A DNA stretch of 64,000 nucleotides from Paenibacillus sp. IHBB 10380. Lineage in GTDB: Bacteria > Bacillota > Bacilli > Paenibacillales > Paenibacillaceae. Every line of letters starts with the position of its first letter. Positions within the stretch are counted from its first letter, which is position 1. The DNA lies in the NCBI RefSeq assembly GCF_000949425.1, contig NZ_CP010976.1, positions 3,720,001-3,784,000 on the forward strand, in the 5' to 3' direction. Shown here one piece after another: positions 7,195 to 16,450 of this stretch. The position numbers and the translations under genes were made by a program. The notes under the pieces are model-generated. The model was not told the DNA's origin, did no database searches, and saw nothing but the letters and a program-made list of their open reading frames with translations.

Positions 7195-8037
7195 TTATCC
7201 ATTTTGCTTCACTTGTCCAGAAGCCACTCTCAACTCATCAGCCAATCTTCCGATCTCTTTCTTATCTCCTGGTGTTTTGGCTGTCCCGTAAGCAGGCTTG
7301 AGGTAAGTATTAATGATCTTATTTGCATCAGTTGCTTTCATTTCGTACCCATCCTTTATAGGTTCTTTTTTCTTAGCATACCGCGCTCGAAGCTCGTCCA
7401 CAGTACCGTCAAACTCATTCAGATCAACTTGCCCCGCAATACCGTTCACCTTACGTGATCCACTTGGAAGCATCCCGCCTGCAGTTCCGTCACTGTACTG
7501 CCAGAAATCCCAACGAGTCCAGCCCGATGCGTTATCAGGCGCAGTTGAAGCATTGTAACGTGCAATCCACAAAGGGTAGTCACTCAAACCCGTGAAATTG
7601 CCTATGAATGACGGATAGGTGTATACCAAAGGCTTGACGCCTGTAAGCCGGTGGATCTCTTCCAAAAATGATTTCGCAACAGCGGTAATGGCTGCTCTAC
7701 TCAGATTGCTTTTATTACTCTCATAATCCATTATAAGTGGAAGATCAAAAACACTAACGCCGCCCGCGTTTTGAATTGCTTTATAAAAGGTTTGAGCTGC
7801 CGCTTTGGCTTTGTCTGCTGTCGTTACTGAGTCGTCAATGTAATGGTACGCCCCTACCAGCAATCCAGCCGCCTTTGCACCCTTGACGTTATCAATAAAT
7901 TTCTTATCCATGCTATTCTGTGTGGCTTTGATAAACACAAATGATATTCCTGAAGCAACTACCTTTTTCCAGTCAATCGTGCCTTGCCAGTGGGATACGT
8001 CGATCCCTTGCGCGTTACCCTTACTCCTATTTTGCAT
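7195..8037 (-). CDS. GH25 lysozyme-type endolysin
   Basis: 280 residues from the ATG at 8037, which has AAAGGAG 9 nt upstream (an in-frame ATG at 8046 abuts that site). The GH25 muramidase signature is complete: GIDVSHWQG (Asp13), LPLIMDYE (Asp104, Glu106), and TRWDFWQYSD near the barrel end. It cuts the beta-1,4 bond between MurNAc and GlcNAc. The last 55 or so residues form a small helical domain, perhaps for wall binding. There is no signal peptide, so release depends on the holin, whose gene overlaps it by 11 bp. Confidence 0.93.
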   Translation of the reverse strand: MQNRSKGNAQGIDVSHWQGTIDWKKVVASGISFVFIKATQNSMDKKFIDNVKGAKAAGLLVGAYHYIDDSVTTADKAKAAAQTFYKAIQNAGGVSVFDLPLIMDYESNKSNLSRAAITAVAKSFLEEIHRLTGVKPLVYTYPSFIGNFTGLSDYPLWIARYNASTAPDNASGWTRWDFWQYSDGTAGGMLPSGSRKVNGIAGQVDLNEFDGTVDELRARYAKKKEPIKDGYEMKATDANKIINTYLKPAYGTAKTPGDKKEIGRLADELRVASGQVKQNG

Positions 8038-8458
8038 TTGTGCCATCTCCTTTGTCGTTGTTACCAGCCTTTCCTTTTAACACTTCTACAGCCTGAATGA
8101 TAATTGGAGGAATTGGAGCGCCAAGTTTACCGCCGTTCTCGATAATACTTAGGACTTCATTAGCAATGTAAAAATAGGCAGCAGCATCCCTGAACATATG
8201 AGCATCCCCCAAAATCCCATCTACCAAGTGAGCTACTGCCACCATTGCGAAGATGAAAACCTTCCGGGCAATGCCTATGAGCCCAACTCTACTTTTTAGT
8301 TCTCCCTTGCTCCCAGCTGCAGCTACACCCGTGCCGTAGTCAATTACGACAAATACCAACAGTGCGCTTAATACTCCCGACCACCCACCGTAAAAATATG
8401 TAGCAGCACTAACGCCCCAAGCTGCCCCCCACTTTAAAACCTCATTCCATTTATCCAC
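8027..8458 (-). CDS. holin of the phi29/TcdE-like (Phage_holin_4) family
   Basis: 143 residues with GTG start (GGGGA upstream). Three hydrophobic stretches (about 10-45, 65-90 and 90-115), the family-like motif VIDYGTGVAAA and KSRVGLIGIARKV, and a polar C-terminal tail with lysines and aspartates. It would form membrane lesions that let the endolysin out. The endolysin gene starts inside its 3' end. Confidence 0.88.
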   Translation of the reverse strand: MDKWNEVLKWGAAWGVSAATYFYGGWSGVLSALLVFVVIDYGTGVAAAGSKGELKSRVGLIGIARKVFIFAMVAVAHLVDGILGDAHMFRDAAAYFYIANEVLSIIENGGKLGAPIPPIIIQAVEVLKGKAGNNDKGDGTNAK

Positions 8459-8482
8459 TTCATTTCCCCACTTTCATATATA

Positions 8483-8509
8483 AAAATAGCCCCCATGGTT
8501 ATGAGGGCA
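8483..8509 (-). terminator. intrinsic terminator between tail genes and lysis genes
   Basis: On the minus strand GCCCTCAT pairs with ATGGGGGC across a short loop, followed by TATTTTTATAT. It separates the structural operon from holin-endolysin, which would need read-through, antitermination or a promoter of their own. Confidence 0.65.
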
Positions 8510-8536
8510 TAAAAAATACACCATCTAAGGTGCTGT

Positions 8537-8791
8537 CTATACTATATTTTTCAACAGATAATCTCTGAACCCCATTACATTGTTTGGATCAACCTCGGCA
8601 GCCGCTACAGCAACCTCTTCATCTGACAAACCTGCACTTAAGGCACTTTCAATCGCTTTCCCAAAGTGTGAATAAAAGAAACTAAACGGTGTATACACGG
8701 TACCATACTGAACCGTCCATGTAACATAGGGTAATCCGTCATAATCGCCATAACCATAAGCTCTTGAAACAAATTCTATAGCTTTTTCCAT
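8537..8791 (-). CDS. small phage protein downstream of tail fiber, unknown
   Basis: 84 residues, ATG with GGGAGG upstream. Aromatic-rich N-terminal half (YGYGDYDGLPYVTW, YTPFSFFYSHFGKAI) and an acidic helical C-terminal half. In myoviruses this position often holds a small fiber-associated or chaperone protein, but I recognise no family. Confidence 0.55.
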   Translation of the reverse strand: MEKAIEFVSRAYGYGDYDGLPYVTWTVQYGTVYTPFSFFYSHFGKAIESALSAGLSDEEVAVAAAEVDPNNVMGFRDYLLKNIV

Positions 8792-8802
8792 GAAATACCT
8801 CC

Positions 8803-9750
8803 CTATTTTTTAGCAGACATATAATACATTGTAGAACTAGCAACACTACTGTTAGTGACCGATAACGAATTACTATCGCCTTCGATTAAGCTAACAACAG
8901 CTAAGTTATTGAAGGGACTATATAGAAAAGTACCTGTCCCGACACCTCCGTTAATTTCACCCTTCTTTACAAATGCTTGTGCGATACGTTCGGGTTCAAA
9001 TTCAAACGTAAATTCGAAAGATATCATCCCCCACTCTCCAGGCGAAAAGGTTATACGAGACTGTCCAGGAATCGTAGTACTACTTCTGGTTACTGCTCCC
9101 GGATCATACGTACCTACTAAATCAATGATAGTTACTCCCTTTTTAATATTTTCAGGCAAAAGGGTAGGCACTATATTACCTACTTTATTGTTACCAGGAT
9201 AATACCCAGCAGGAGGGTTAACTTCTATCCTTTTTGTACTTGCATTTGACGTAAGAGTGCCATTTATAGTTCCACTCCGATTTGGCATAGTTCCAGTCAA
9301 TGGCCCATTTTGATTGGATGCAGTCTTGCCCACTAGTACATCGGCTGCCGTTGCGTTTCCGGTCGCCTTAATAACCGTTGCCATCTTCGTAATTAACTGC
9401 GCCCATGTTTCACTCGTGGTTGCTGGAATGCCAACGGCAACAAGCGCGGCAACCACTTCCGCTTTTCGCTCATTGCCAGCTTGCTTTCCCGCTTGTGCTT
9501 CTAACATAACTAACCCTAATGCCTTCTCGGTGGGGGCTAACGTCTCTCGTGTGCCGTTTGTGGCATTACTGAGTTGTACGATACCCTTTTGCGTGAGAGA
9601 TGCTTCAGGGATATCTACGTCAATATTGCCCATAGCTTCATCAATCTTATCCCAGTTGTCGTTCATCATCGTTTTGATATTAAACGTGTCATTACCGTCA
9701 GTTATAGGGTCCATTTTCAGTAAATCTAAATTTGGCGTATTGCTAGACAA
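8803..9750 (-). CDS. tail fiber / receptor-binding protein
   Basis: 315 residues from the TTG at 9750, with GGAGGTG 6 nt upstream. The N-terminal region has MMNDNWDKIDEAM and the collar-type repeat LTQKGIVQLSNATNGTRET, as in many phage fibers. The middle has beta-solenoid-like repeats (NGPLTGTMPNRSGTINGTL), and the C-terminal 100 residues form a likely receptor-binding head. It overlaps the end of the DUF2313 baseplate gene. The middle and end would be the fastest-changing part and set host range. Confidence 0.8.
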   Translation of the reverse strand: MSSNTPNLDLLKMDPITDGNDTFNIKTMMNDNWDKIDEAMGNIDVDIPEASLTQKGIVQLSNATNGTRETLAPTEKALGLVMLEAQAGKQAGNERKAEVVAALVAVGIPATTSETWAQLITKMATVIKATGNATAADVLVGKTASNQNGPLTGTMPNRSGTINGTLTSNASTKRIEVNPPAGYYPGNNKVGNIVPTLLPENIKKGVTIIDLVGTYDPGAVTRSSTTIPGQSRITFSPGEWGMISFEFTFEFEPERIAQAFVKKGEINGGVGTGTFLYSPFNNLAVVSLIEGDSNSLSVTNSSVASSTMYYMSAKK

Positions 9751-10297
9751 TAGCTGCACCTCCTGCAAAGTTTGATAATTTGATTTCTTGAATCTGGTTT
9801 AGCGTTAGGACGTTGTGTATTTCACGTATTAATAGATAACGGAATTTATATTCAAGCTTCATGTGTGCTGGTTTGATATCCTCTAATGCTTGTTTAAGAT
9901 CATCAAGGTTCGGTGGAATGCCCAAGGAATCAATGAACGTAATTACGATCGTATAATGAGGCACATCAACAGCTACATTAACCGTTCCACCATCGTAAGC
10001 CTGAGCGACATTTTTAAGCATCGACCCTGACACCTTACCGCTACCACGCATCTTAGATATGATTACAGACCGTCTCTGATTTGCTGGTTTAGTAGGGTCA
10101 ATAGGTATTTGTAGGTCCCGTTCATATCGGTCTAGAAATATGGTAGATGACTCAGGATACGACTCATTCAACAATCTTTCAATATCCGAATATAACCCAT
10201 CAAACTCCATACCTTCTGTAGCTGTCAGAGCGTCAAACTCTACGATTTCATCATAGTATTCAGGTAAATAGTTCCTCAATCTTTCCACGCCTGTCAT
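9743..10297 (-). CDS. baseplate protein, DUF2313 family (XkdU/YqbT-like)
   Basis: 184 residues. YLPEYYDEIVEFDALTATEG at the start and the RYERDLQIPIDP region are typical of the DUF2313/Mu gp48-type baseplate proteins that link wedge to fiber. The start overlaps the gp J-like gene by 4 bp and the end overlaps the fiber gene. Homologues are about 180-200 residues, so it looks complete. Confidence 0.8.
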   Translation of the reverse strand: MTGVERLRNYLPEYYDEIVEFDALTATEGMEFDGLYSDIERLLNESYPESSTIFLDRYERDLQIPIDPTKPANQRRSVIISKMRGSGKVSGSMLKNVAQAYDGGTVNVAVDVPHYTIVITFIDSLGIPPNLDDLKQALEDIKPAHMKLEYKFRYLLIREIHNVLTLNQIQEIKLSNFAGGAAIV

Positions 10298-11352
10298 GAC
10301 ACGCTCACTGTGCCTAAAACCGCAACTGAATCCAGTGGAATTTCAATATTTTGCGTTCCTCCGTTTACCAATAAGTTACTGTAGTCAATTACTGGCGGTA
10401 TCCCTAAGATGATACTTTGAATCCGTGTATACCTTACTAACGGATCGTTAAAGGCTAGGTCCTTTAAATACGCCTTGGTCCCTGTCTCAATCTGCTCTTT
10501 GATGTCCTGAATGGTTGCACCCGTAGCTAGCACAACTGTAACTGATATATTAATAGGCACCTCGGAAGCTCCAACAACTTTTGCCTTAGCTCCTATGGGT
10601 GATGCTCCTTCACCCATACCATCCTGAGTAGGATCAATATATGCTTGTACAGCATTCACTATAGCCGTTGCAGGGGTACGCATATCATTATCTAATATGA
10701 CCACTTTAACAGTGCCTTCACCGTCCCAAATGGGAAATGCTCTAGCTCTGCCTACTCCTGGTATCTCTCGTGCCCATAACTCATACTGATATCTGTTACC
10801 CGAAGTTATCGGACGTGAAATTCTTTCTTGGTAGTAGTCATAAAGAGATCCATCGGTTTCTCGGTCTTCCCCTGCAACAAGCAACTCCATAATTTCTCCG
10901 CGTCCAAGATCGTTAATGTAATCAATTGGTATGACTGCCCCAAAATGACGGTTGCCTTCAGATCCAGTTGTTTCACATTCCATGCGGTAGTTACCTAAAG
11001 ATAGTTTTTCAACTGCCTTATAATTCAATTCCCCTAACGAAAAACGGCTACCAATTGGTATATCTAGTAACGCATTACTTCCGTTGTAAAACACACCTCT
11101 CAACTTGGCCTTGCTTGCCTTCTTCCGCGCAATTCCCGACCACGCAATTGAACGATCTAGATATTCATCTGTTGCCGTATCTGGAAAGCGAAGGTTGGCA
11201 TTAATCTCTAGCTCAATGTAGGCTTGTGCAAATTCCGCGGCTGCTGGTGCTAGGGCATCATAGATGATACTTCCTTCTCTTTTGTCTATACCATCAGGTA
11301 CTATATCCAGCATTCGCTCTAATATATTTTCAAAGGTGCGGTCCTCATACAA
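10294..11352 (-). CDS. baseplate J-like protein (XkdT-like)
   Basis: 352 residues, TTG start with GGAGGTAGGAG upstream. The REGSIIYDALAPAAAEFAQAY segment near residue 22 and the GIARKKASKAKLRGV region match Baseplate_J (P2 gpJ / XkdT). It is a wedge component of contractile tails. Overlaps the DUF2634 gene by 8 bp. Confidence 0.9.
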   Translation of the reverse strand: MYEDRTFENILERMLDIVPDGIDKREGSIIYDALAPAAAEFAQAYIELEINANLRFPDTATDEYLDRSIAWSGIARKKASKAKLRGVFYNGSNALLDIPIGSRFSLGELNYKAVEKLSLGNYRMECETTGSEGNRHFGAVIPIDYINDLGRGEIMELLVAGEDRETDGSLYDYYQERISRPITSGNRYQYELWAREIPGVGRARAFPIWDGEGTVKVVILDNDMRTPATAIVNAVQAYIDPTQDGMGEGASPIGAKAKVVGASEVPINISVTVVLATGATIQDIKEQIETGTKAYLKDLAFNDPLVRYTRIQSIILGIPPVIDYSNLLVNGGTQNIEIPLDSVAVLGTVSVS

Positions 11353-11758
11353 CGGCTCCTACCTCCTTTGTCTCTTGATATCTCCCAAACTCCGATTCAA
11401 CAGTGAAATTAACCAACGCACTATCAAGCTCATAGACGAAACTAAAGCCCGTTACAGCGACAATGCGATCATCTTGGGTTAATGCTTCTTTGACCCACCG
11501 TTGGACCTCAGATTCAAACACAGAGCGCCCACGATTGGCAGATAGATCCACCTCACTACCAAAGTCATTGCTGTAAATAAGATGCTCAAAACGAGTAGTG
11601 GAAAGAATCTTGAACACTACTTGCTTGATTGCATCCAGTCCGTCAATAGTTTGACTGCTGATTCTTTTGTTCACTAGATCAAGCTTATATGTTCTACTTG
11701 GTAGAGAGACTGGTTCTAATTCCTCATCTGACATTTCAAAATCGCCTTGTGGAATCAT
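11345..11758 (-). CDS. DUF2634 baseplate protein (XkdS, gp25-like)
   Basis: 137 residues. FKILSTTRFEHLIYSNDFGS followed by a region ending in VTGFSF corresponds to the DUF2634/GPW-gp25 wedge proteins. It sits between XkdR-like and XkdT-like genes, exactly as in PBSX. Confidence 0.85.
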   Translation of the reverse strand: MIPQGDFEMSDEELEPVSLPSRTYKLDLVNKRISSQTIDGLDAIKQVVFKILSTTRFEHLIYSNDFGSEVDLSANRGRSVFESEVQRWVKEALTQDDRIVAVTGFSFVYELDSALVNFTVESEFGRYQETKEVGAVV

Positions 11759-12093
11759 TCGCCCACCACCTTGTCCAAAACAACATACTGTTGACCGCCT
11801 TGCACACGTAAGAGAATCACCATGTCACCGTTCTCTAATCCCGTCCTAATCACTATTTTATCCAGTAAGGAATCTTCCGTATCAGGAAGACTATTCATTT
11901 TATGAACATGCTTTAAATCAATCTCATAGCGCATCATCGACTCGGGTACAACTAAAAAAGCCTCTGTTAGAGTTAGGCGCTGGTCCACGCTAATTTCTAA
12001 AGGGCTTGTAGATAATACCGTTCCAAATTGTATGGCTGTGGGACTACCAGCCTTAACTGCATCGAGTGCAGCCTGCTTAATAATATCCAGCAT
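11755..12093 (-). CDS. DUF2577 protein (XkdR-like)
   Basis: 112 residues with GTVLSTSPLEISVDQRLTL, the characteristic opening of DUF2577, then an OB-like C-terminal part ending GGQQYVVLDKV. Part of the baseplate hub module. It overlaps its neighbours by 1 and 4 bp, a tightly packed operon. Confidence 0.85.
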   Translation of the reverse strand: MLDIIKQAALDAVKAGSPTAIQFGTVLSTSPLEISVDQRLTLTEAFLVVPESMMRYEIDLKHVHKMNSLPDTEDSLLDKIVIRTGLENGDMVILLRVQGGQQYVVLDKVVGE

Positions 12094-13058
12094 TATACCA
12101 ACCTCAATTCTAATGACATCGTGTGATTAGCCCCACTCTTTTTATGTGTGCATTCATCGACTAGAAAGAATTTATTAATGCCAAAACGTTCAATATATAT
12201 ATTTACGTACATACCAGCACGCAACCGAAAATCACCAATAGCTTCTATTTTCATTGTTCTATTTTCTCGGTTCTTGACTGCTATTAATCTTGTGAGCATA
12301 TCGTTAATTTGAGCTGTATTTAATTTTTCATCGACATTTTGGTAGAGCTGTAAAAGCCCCCACTTTTTAATAGTGTTGCTGTCTTTTATTTTAAAAGTCT
12401 CGCGCTTGCCTGATTTCTTGTTGTCCTTATACAAAACAATTTGATTGTATGTGTCGTCATCAATAGATTTGGAATAAGTGTAGTCTGTCATCAAACTTCC
12501 TTCGCCGATCATAAAACCATACTTCATATCAGACGTATTTCGAAGTGTGAGCTTTCCAAAATCGTCAAAAAAAACGAAATTAGTCGTGTTAGCTATAAGG
12601 GTCTTATCTAGTGACTCACAAATCATATCGAATAAAGTTTTGTTATCAAACAGCAATGCTGGTATCTTATAGGCGGTATCATCCAAACTACCAACTTTCA
12701 ATTCAAAGTCCTTGGCGATTTTTTGAATGATTTGTGTTGCCGCCATCTTCTCAAACTTATAAGTATGGCTTACATTCAAATACCTCATCTGATCGTAAGC
12801 TAAAATCTTTGCTTCTCCATTAAGCCCTGTTTCAAGTTTGAATATATACCCGAGAAATACATTGTTGGACCCATCCTTGAACCTCACAATATCGCCATTT
12901 TGATACTTGAATTTTTTGTTCTGGTATATTCCTTGGTCGATAATTGTAAACTCCAATGAAGATGCTTTACCGATTCGGCTAGTACGATAGCTGATATCCG
13001 TCGCGATGTCTGATACATCCCATACATTCCCGTCTTTGTTATCAATCAGTAATTCCAT
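12093..13058 (-). CDS. XkdQ/YqbQ-like baseplate hub protein
   Basis: 321 residues. The order of a beta-rich N-terminal part (FTIIDQG, GDIVRFKDGSNNVFLGYIF) and the later LTRLIAVKNRENRTMKIEAI and LRAGMYVNIYI match the XkdQ/gpD-type tail hub. It forms the hub around the tail spike together with the LysM protein upstream. Confidence 0.85.
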   Translation of the reverse strand: MELLIDNKDGNVWDVSDIATDISYRTSRIGKASSLEFTIIDQGIYQNKKFKYQNGDIVRFKDGSNNVFLGYIFKLETGLNGEAKILAYDQMRYLNVSHTYKFEKMAATQIIQKIAKDFELKVGSLDDTAYKIPALLFDNKTLFDMICESLDKTLIANTTNFVFFDDFGKLTLRNTSDMKYGFMIGEGSLMTDYTYSKSIDDDTYNQIVLYKDNKKSGKRETFKIKDSNTIKKWGLLQLYQNVDEKLNTAQINDMLTRLIAVKNRENRTMKIEAIGDFRLRAGMYVNIYIERFGINKFFLVDECTHKKSGANHTMSLELRLV

Positions 13059-13062
13059 GTGA

Positions 13063-13740
13063 TCACCCCGGGAGTTTAATTACGGTCCCTATTTTCAGTT
13101 TTTTGGACTGGGCATCCGTAATACCGTTTAATTTCTGAATCTCTTTATATCTCGATCCGTCACCTAAATTCTTTTTAGCGATAATGAATAAGGTATCACC
13201 ACTCTTAACGGTGACCGTTTTCGCCTTAGCTCTTTCATCAGCTCTCTTAGGTTTCGTTTTGGTTGCGGTCTTCTTAGTGCCACTTGCCGTTGCTTTCTTG
13301 GCAAATGTCACCTTCTTAGCAGCGTAAAATACAAATTCTTTCAATGAAATTTCGTATTCCCAATCGCCCACTGCGCCCCCGACCTCTTTGTAATTAAAGT
13401 CTTCTATTGATGCAGGGATATTTATTTGTAAACTGTCACTCACGTAAATAAAACGTATTGGACGCTTTTTGTTCATCCAATCTTCAATGCGTTGGATAAA
13501 ATCCGCTGGACCATCAAAACCGCCGGACTGTATTGCATTTGACATATCAGCAGGGAATACACCACTAAAACTAATCTCTTTCAGTTTGGGAGCTTTGATA
13601 ACGTTTATTTCACCTAATCCTGCAACATCATGCGTTTCTCCCTGTCCTGCCCCCTCAATCTCTATTTCCTCAGGGAGGACAGGGATTTGAAAGAACACCT
13701 CATGGTTGTTATAACTCAATTCAATACTATACTCAGCCAT
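13063..13740 (-). CDS. LysM-containing tail protein (XkdP-like)
   Basis: 225 residues from the ATG at 13740 (AAGGGGTG upstream, 8-bp overlap with the tape measure stop). The N-terminal 140 residues resemble the tail-tube initiator/hub adaptor of XkdP. The last 50 residues are a LysM domain (TVTVKSGDTLFIIAKKNLGD) that binds peptidoglycan. Between them is a Lys/Thr/Ala linker (about 150-175). Confidence 0.88.
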   Translation of the reverse strand: MAEYSIELSYNNHEVFFQIPVLPEEIEIEGAGQGETHDVAGLGEINVIKAPKLKEISFSGVFPADMSNAIQSGGFDGPADFIQRIEDWMNKKRPIRFIYVSDSLQINIPASIEDFNYKEVGGAVGDWEYEISLKEFVFYAAKKVTFAKKATASGTKKTATKTKPKRADERAKAKTVTVKSGDTLFIIAKKNLGDGSRYKEIQKLNGITDAQSKKLKIGTVIKLPG

Positions 13741-16180
13741 TGGAGAACACCCCTTTAGCACTCGCCGCAATCTCATTCTGAAGTCCAGTTTTAATTTTTG
13801 ATACAATGGAATCTAGGTTGTCTCCGTTTGTTATCGGGCCTGTTTTAACTTGTACGGTAGGTGTCAAGGTTGTGAAGTATTGAATATTTTTCATCTCCGC
13901 AAGGTCACGCATTACTTTTAAGTCCTCACTAGAGATATCAACCGGCTTTTCGACTTTACCGACTTTATCTACTTTGCCGATATTCTTTTTCTTTTTACCG
14001 TCGTCCCCGTTTGCCTTTTGTGCTGCATCTGCGGCTTTGTTCCAAGCTGATAAATCATTATTTTTATTCACTTTCGGCAATGACATATCTAAACTCTTTG
14101 AAAAATTAGAACCACTTTTGTATCCAGAGTCGAATTGATTTTTGAGATTTTTAGCCTCCATCCGATCAAAGTTAACAACATTCTTGGTGCTTGTCGGCTT
14201 TTCCCAACTATCAATCATGCCTTGCATCTTGTCGGACACAGAGTTGATATTTTCAACGTCAAACATGTCTGCTGTTCCTAAATCAACGCCTGTCATGTCT
14301 GATATTTTCTTACTCAGCCAGTTAAAACCTTTAAGCACGCCATTTATTCCACCAAGGATTGTTTTCATAAACCCACCAGCAAAATCTTCTGCACTACGAA
14401 GCATGTTAACCATCTGGCCACCGAACGTTACAGCCAAATCGTAAATGAGCTTTTCTATTGCGTACACAGGATCAATGAATATATTGTTCATAAATTCCGC
14501 AACAGACGCAATGATGTTCCATATTAGCGCCACTTTATTATAGATGACAGCATACAGAATCCCGAACAATCCTCCGATGAACCCAAGCACGTCCGAAAAT
14601 GTAAAGCCAGCTCTTTGTATCATAAATACAAGTCCGCCGATTGCAGCGGCAACAACGAGGATAGGCCATGTAACTGCTAGCCAAGCCACGGCCGATGCAA
14701 TGAGAGGCGGTATCATGGCCCAGAGCCATGGTATAACTAACATAGCGATTGCTGCACCTATTCCGGCTAGGATTGAACTGACCAACGACCAGTGAGTCTG
14801 AATAACTTCCCACAGCCACATTGCACCATTCGCAAAGCCCACTACAAGTGTTGTCACCCATGCTAGCCCAGTACTTAATCCATCGAAAAATGACTGGAAT
14901 GTTCCAGCCTTAAAAGCTTCATTAATCATTGTAATTAACGGTAGGAGGGCCTGAACCGCTGCGTCGCCAGCATTCGCAAATGTGGATCTAACATTATTCC
15001 CTAAGGTTTCCAATTGCTTGGCTGGACTTGCCATCATAGTATCAAAAGCCGCTTGACCCATCTTTTGTTTTTCAAGTAGTTTATCGAACGCTTTGATAAA
15101 TCCATCCATGTCACCAGCTTTACCAAGATCATCAATGTTAAAGGCTCTAATGTCTGTCTTAGACATATTAAAGCGTTCGGCAAGTGAAACAATGTCACCT
15201 GACATAGCTTCTTTCAACGCAAATGTAGCTCCTTCTATGCCGTTGCCCGCACTATCAAAAGCGTTCATTCGTTGAGCAAGATTATTAAGTTGTTTGAGGT
15301 GGTCTGTATTTTGGGTCGTTGAGAAGAATGACAGCGTCCCTTGAAGCGACTTGTTAACATCTTGACCAGCGGCTAATGCATCCTTTTTAAATTGGTCAAA
15401 CATCGCCGTACCGATTCGAGCGTCGCCAGTCCGTGCAATGAACATATCTTGCATTTTCTGCTGTTCCATTGATCCACCAATTGTTGATTCAATTAGTTTC
15501 TTAGCACCAGCAATTGATAAGTAGGTAGCTGCAATCGCTTTTAAATTTGATAGCATTCCACCCGATGCCCGCCCACCGTCTCGGATTCGATCATTGAGTT
15601 GATCCTGCAACCTAATAAGTTGAGCTTCAAGAGCGGCAATTCTTTGTAGTGCGTTTTGAAGCTGCGCAGCATCTGCTCCACTTGTCGTGCGTAACTGTCT
15701 GACTGCTCGGATCAATTGGAGCACCAACCGTTGTAGATTTCCAAACATAGCTTCTAGCTGCGCCGGCATCTCCAAACGTATCCGCGCAATAATGTTGTTT
15801 AACTGTTGGTCTATTTGAGACCGTATAAGTCGCGCTTGCCCCACAATGTCTCCAGCATTTAACGTTATGTTAACAACAGACTGCGTGAACATGCCTCTCA
15901 CTCGATTTTGTATCTGTACTATTTTTCGCTCAACATCTTGTGCATTTATCATTATGTTTATAACGGCGCCTGATCCCAATCTACTTGCTTGATTGCGAAT
16001 TTGCTCTACTTGTCGTAACGCGCTAGATGCATCTATGTTTACCGTCATTTGTCGTGAGAGTGATGCTTGTAACTTATTGCTCTCCCTGACTGTATTCTGC
16101 AAAGCCGTATTTACCGCATTTAGTGGTCTAGAAAACCTATCAAACAGCTCTAACCCAGTGCTTACTGTACCCAAGGCCAT
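13733..16180 (-). CDS. tail tape measure protein (XkdO-like)
   Basis: About 815 residues. Coiled-coil N-terminal 200 residues rich in Gln/Arg, then the TMP core (GGSMEQQKMQDMFIARTG), then several hydrophobic helices (about 440-560), then a Lys-rich C-terminal region. Its length sets tail length. The start is uncertain: ATG 16180 sits almost on the AAGGAG site, while TTG 16174 has ideal spacing of 7 nt. An intrinsic terminator lies just upstream (16196-16220). Confidence 0.88.
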   Translation of the reverse strand: MALGTVSTGLELFDRFSRPLNAVNTALQNTVRESNKLQASLSRQMTVNIDASSALRQVEQIRNQASRLGSGAVINIMINAQDVERKIVQIQNRVRGMFTQSVVNITLNAGDIVGQARLIRSQIDQQLNNIIARIRLEMPAQLEAMFGNLQRLVLQLIRAVRQLRTTSGADAAQLQNALQRIAALEAQLIRLQDQLNDRIRDGGRASGGMLSNLKAIAATYLSIAGAKKLIESTIGGSMEQQKMQDMFIARTGDARIGTAMFDQFKKDALAAGQDVNKSLQGTLSFFSTTQNTDHLKQLNNLAQRMNAFDSAGNGIEGATFALKEAMSGDIVSLAERFNMSKTDIRAFNIDDLGKAGDMDGFIKAFDKLLEKQKMGQAAFDTMMASPAKQLETLGNNVRSTFANAGDAAVQALLPLITMINEAFKAGTFQSFFDGLSTGLAWVTTLVVGFANGAMWLWEVIQTHWSLVSSILAGIGAAIAMLVIPWLWAMIPPLIASAVAWLAVTWPILVVAAAIGGLVFMIQRAGFTFSDVLGFIGGLFGILYAVIYNKVALIWNIIASVAEFMNNIFIDPVYAIEKLIYDLAVTFGGQMVNMLRSAEDFAGGFMKTILGGINGVLKGFNWLSKKISDMTGVDLGTADMFDVENINSVSDKMQGMIDSWEKPTSTKNVVNFDRMEAKNLKNQFDSGYKSGSNFSKSLDMSLPKVNKNNDLSAWNKAADAAQKANGDDGKKKKNIGKVDKVGKVEKPVDISSEDLKVMRDLAEMKNIQYFTTLTPTVQVKTGPITNGDNLDSIVSKIKTGLQNEIAASAKGVFSNG

Positions 16181-16195
16181 TCTCCTTTCCACATA

Positions 16196-16220
16196 GAAAA
16201 AGCGCCTGTTCTTAGGCGCC
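16196..16220 (-). terminator. intrinsic terminator/attenuator before the tape measure gene
   Basis: On the minus strand AGGCGC-like arms (GCGCCT 16202-16207 / AGGCGC 16214-16219) with a 6-nt loop are followed by TTTTT. It lies between the tail chaperone frames and the tape measure start and could reduce expression of the downstream tail genes relative to tube and sheath. Confidence 0.65.
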
Positions 16221-16255
16221 TTAATGTAATAATAATAATAATAATTGCAATGCTA

Positions 16256-16450
16256 TCAATTTTTACGACTCTTACCTTTATTCTTTGCTTGTTCTTTTTT
16301 TTCGGCTTCGATTTTAACTGCGATCATGGCATATATTGCTGCTCTTTCCTCTATCCGCATGTTCATTAAATCGTGAGGGAGGATTTTTAATTCATGGAGA
16401 GCGTAGTAAGCTAGATTAGCCTCACTATCGCCCTCCTCTATTAGTTTTTT
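16256..16450 (-). CDS. -1 frameshift extension of the tail assembly chaperone (GT-like)
   Basis: The -1 frame entered at the slippery site codes for 62 residues after the shift, starting LIEEGDSEANLAYYALHE and ending in a very basic tail (KKEQAKNKGKSRKN). It has no start codon of its own. Together with the 140-residue upstream protein it makes a 202-residue fusion. This mirrors lambda gpG/gpGT and equivalent chaperones that bring tube subunits to the tape measure. Confidence 0.85.
   Translation of the reverse strand, partial: KKLIEEGDSEANLAYYALHELKILPHDLMNMRIEERAAIYAMIAVKIEAEKKEQAKNKGKSRKN

Noticed and set aside
14538..14861. Minus-strand frame inside the tape measure gene with many Cys
   Set aside because: It is a shadow of the tape measure frame with no site of its own.
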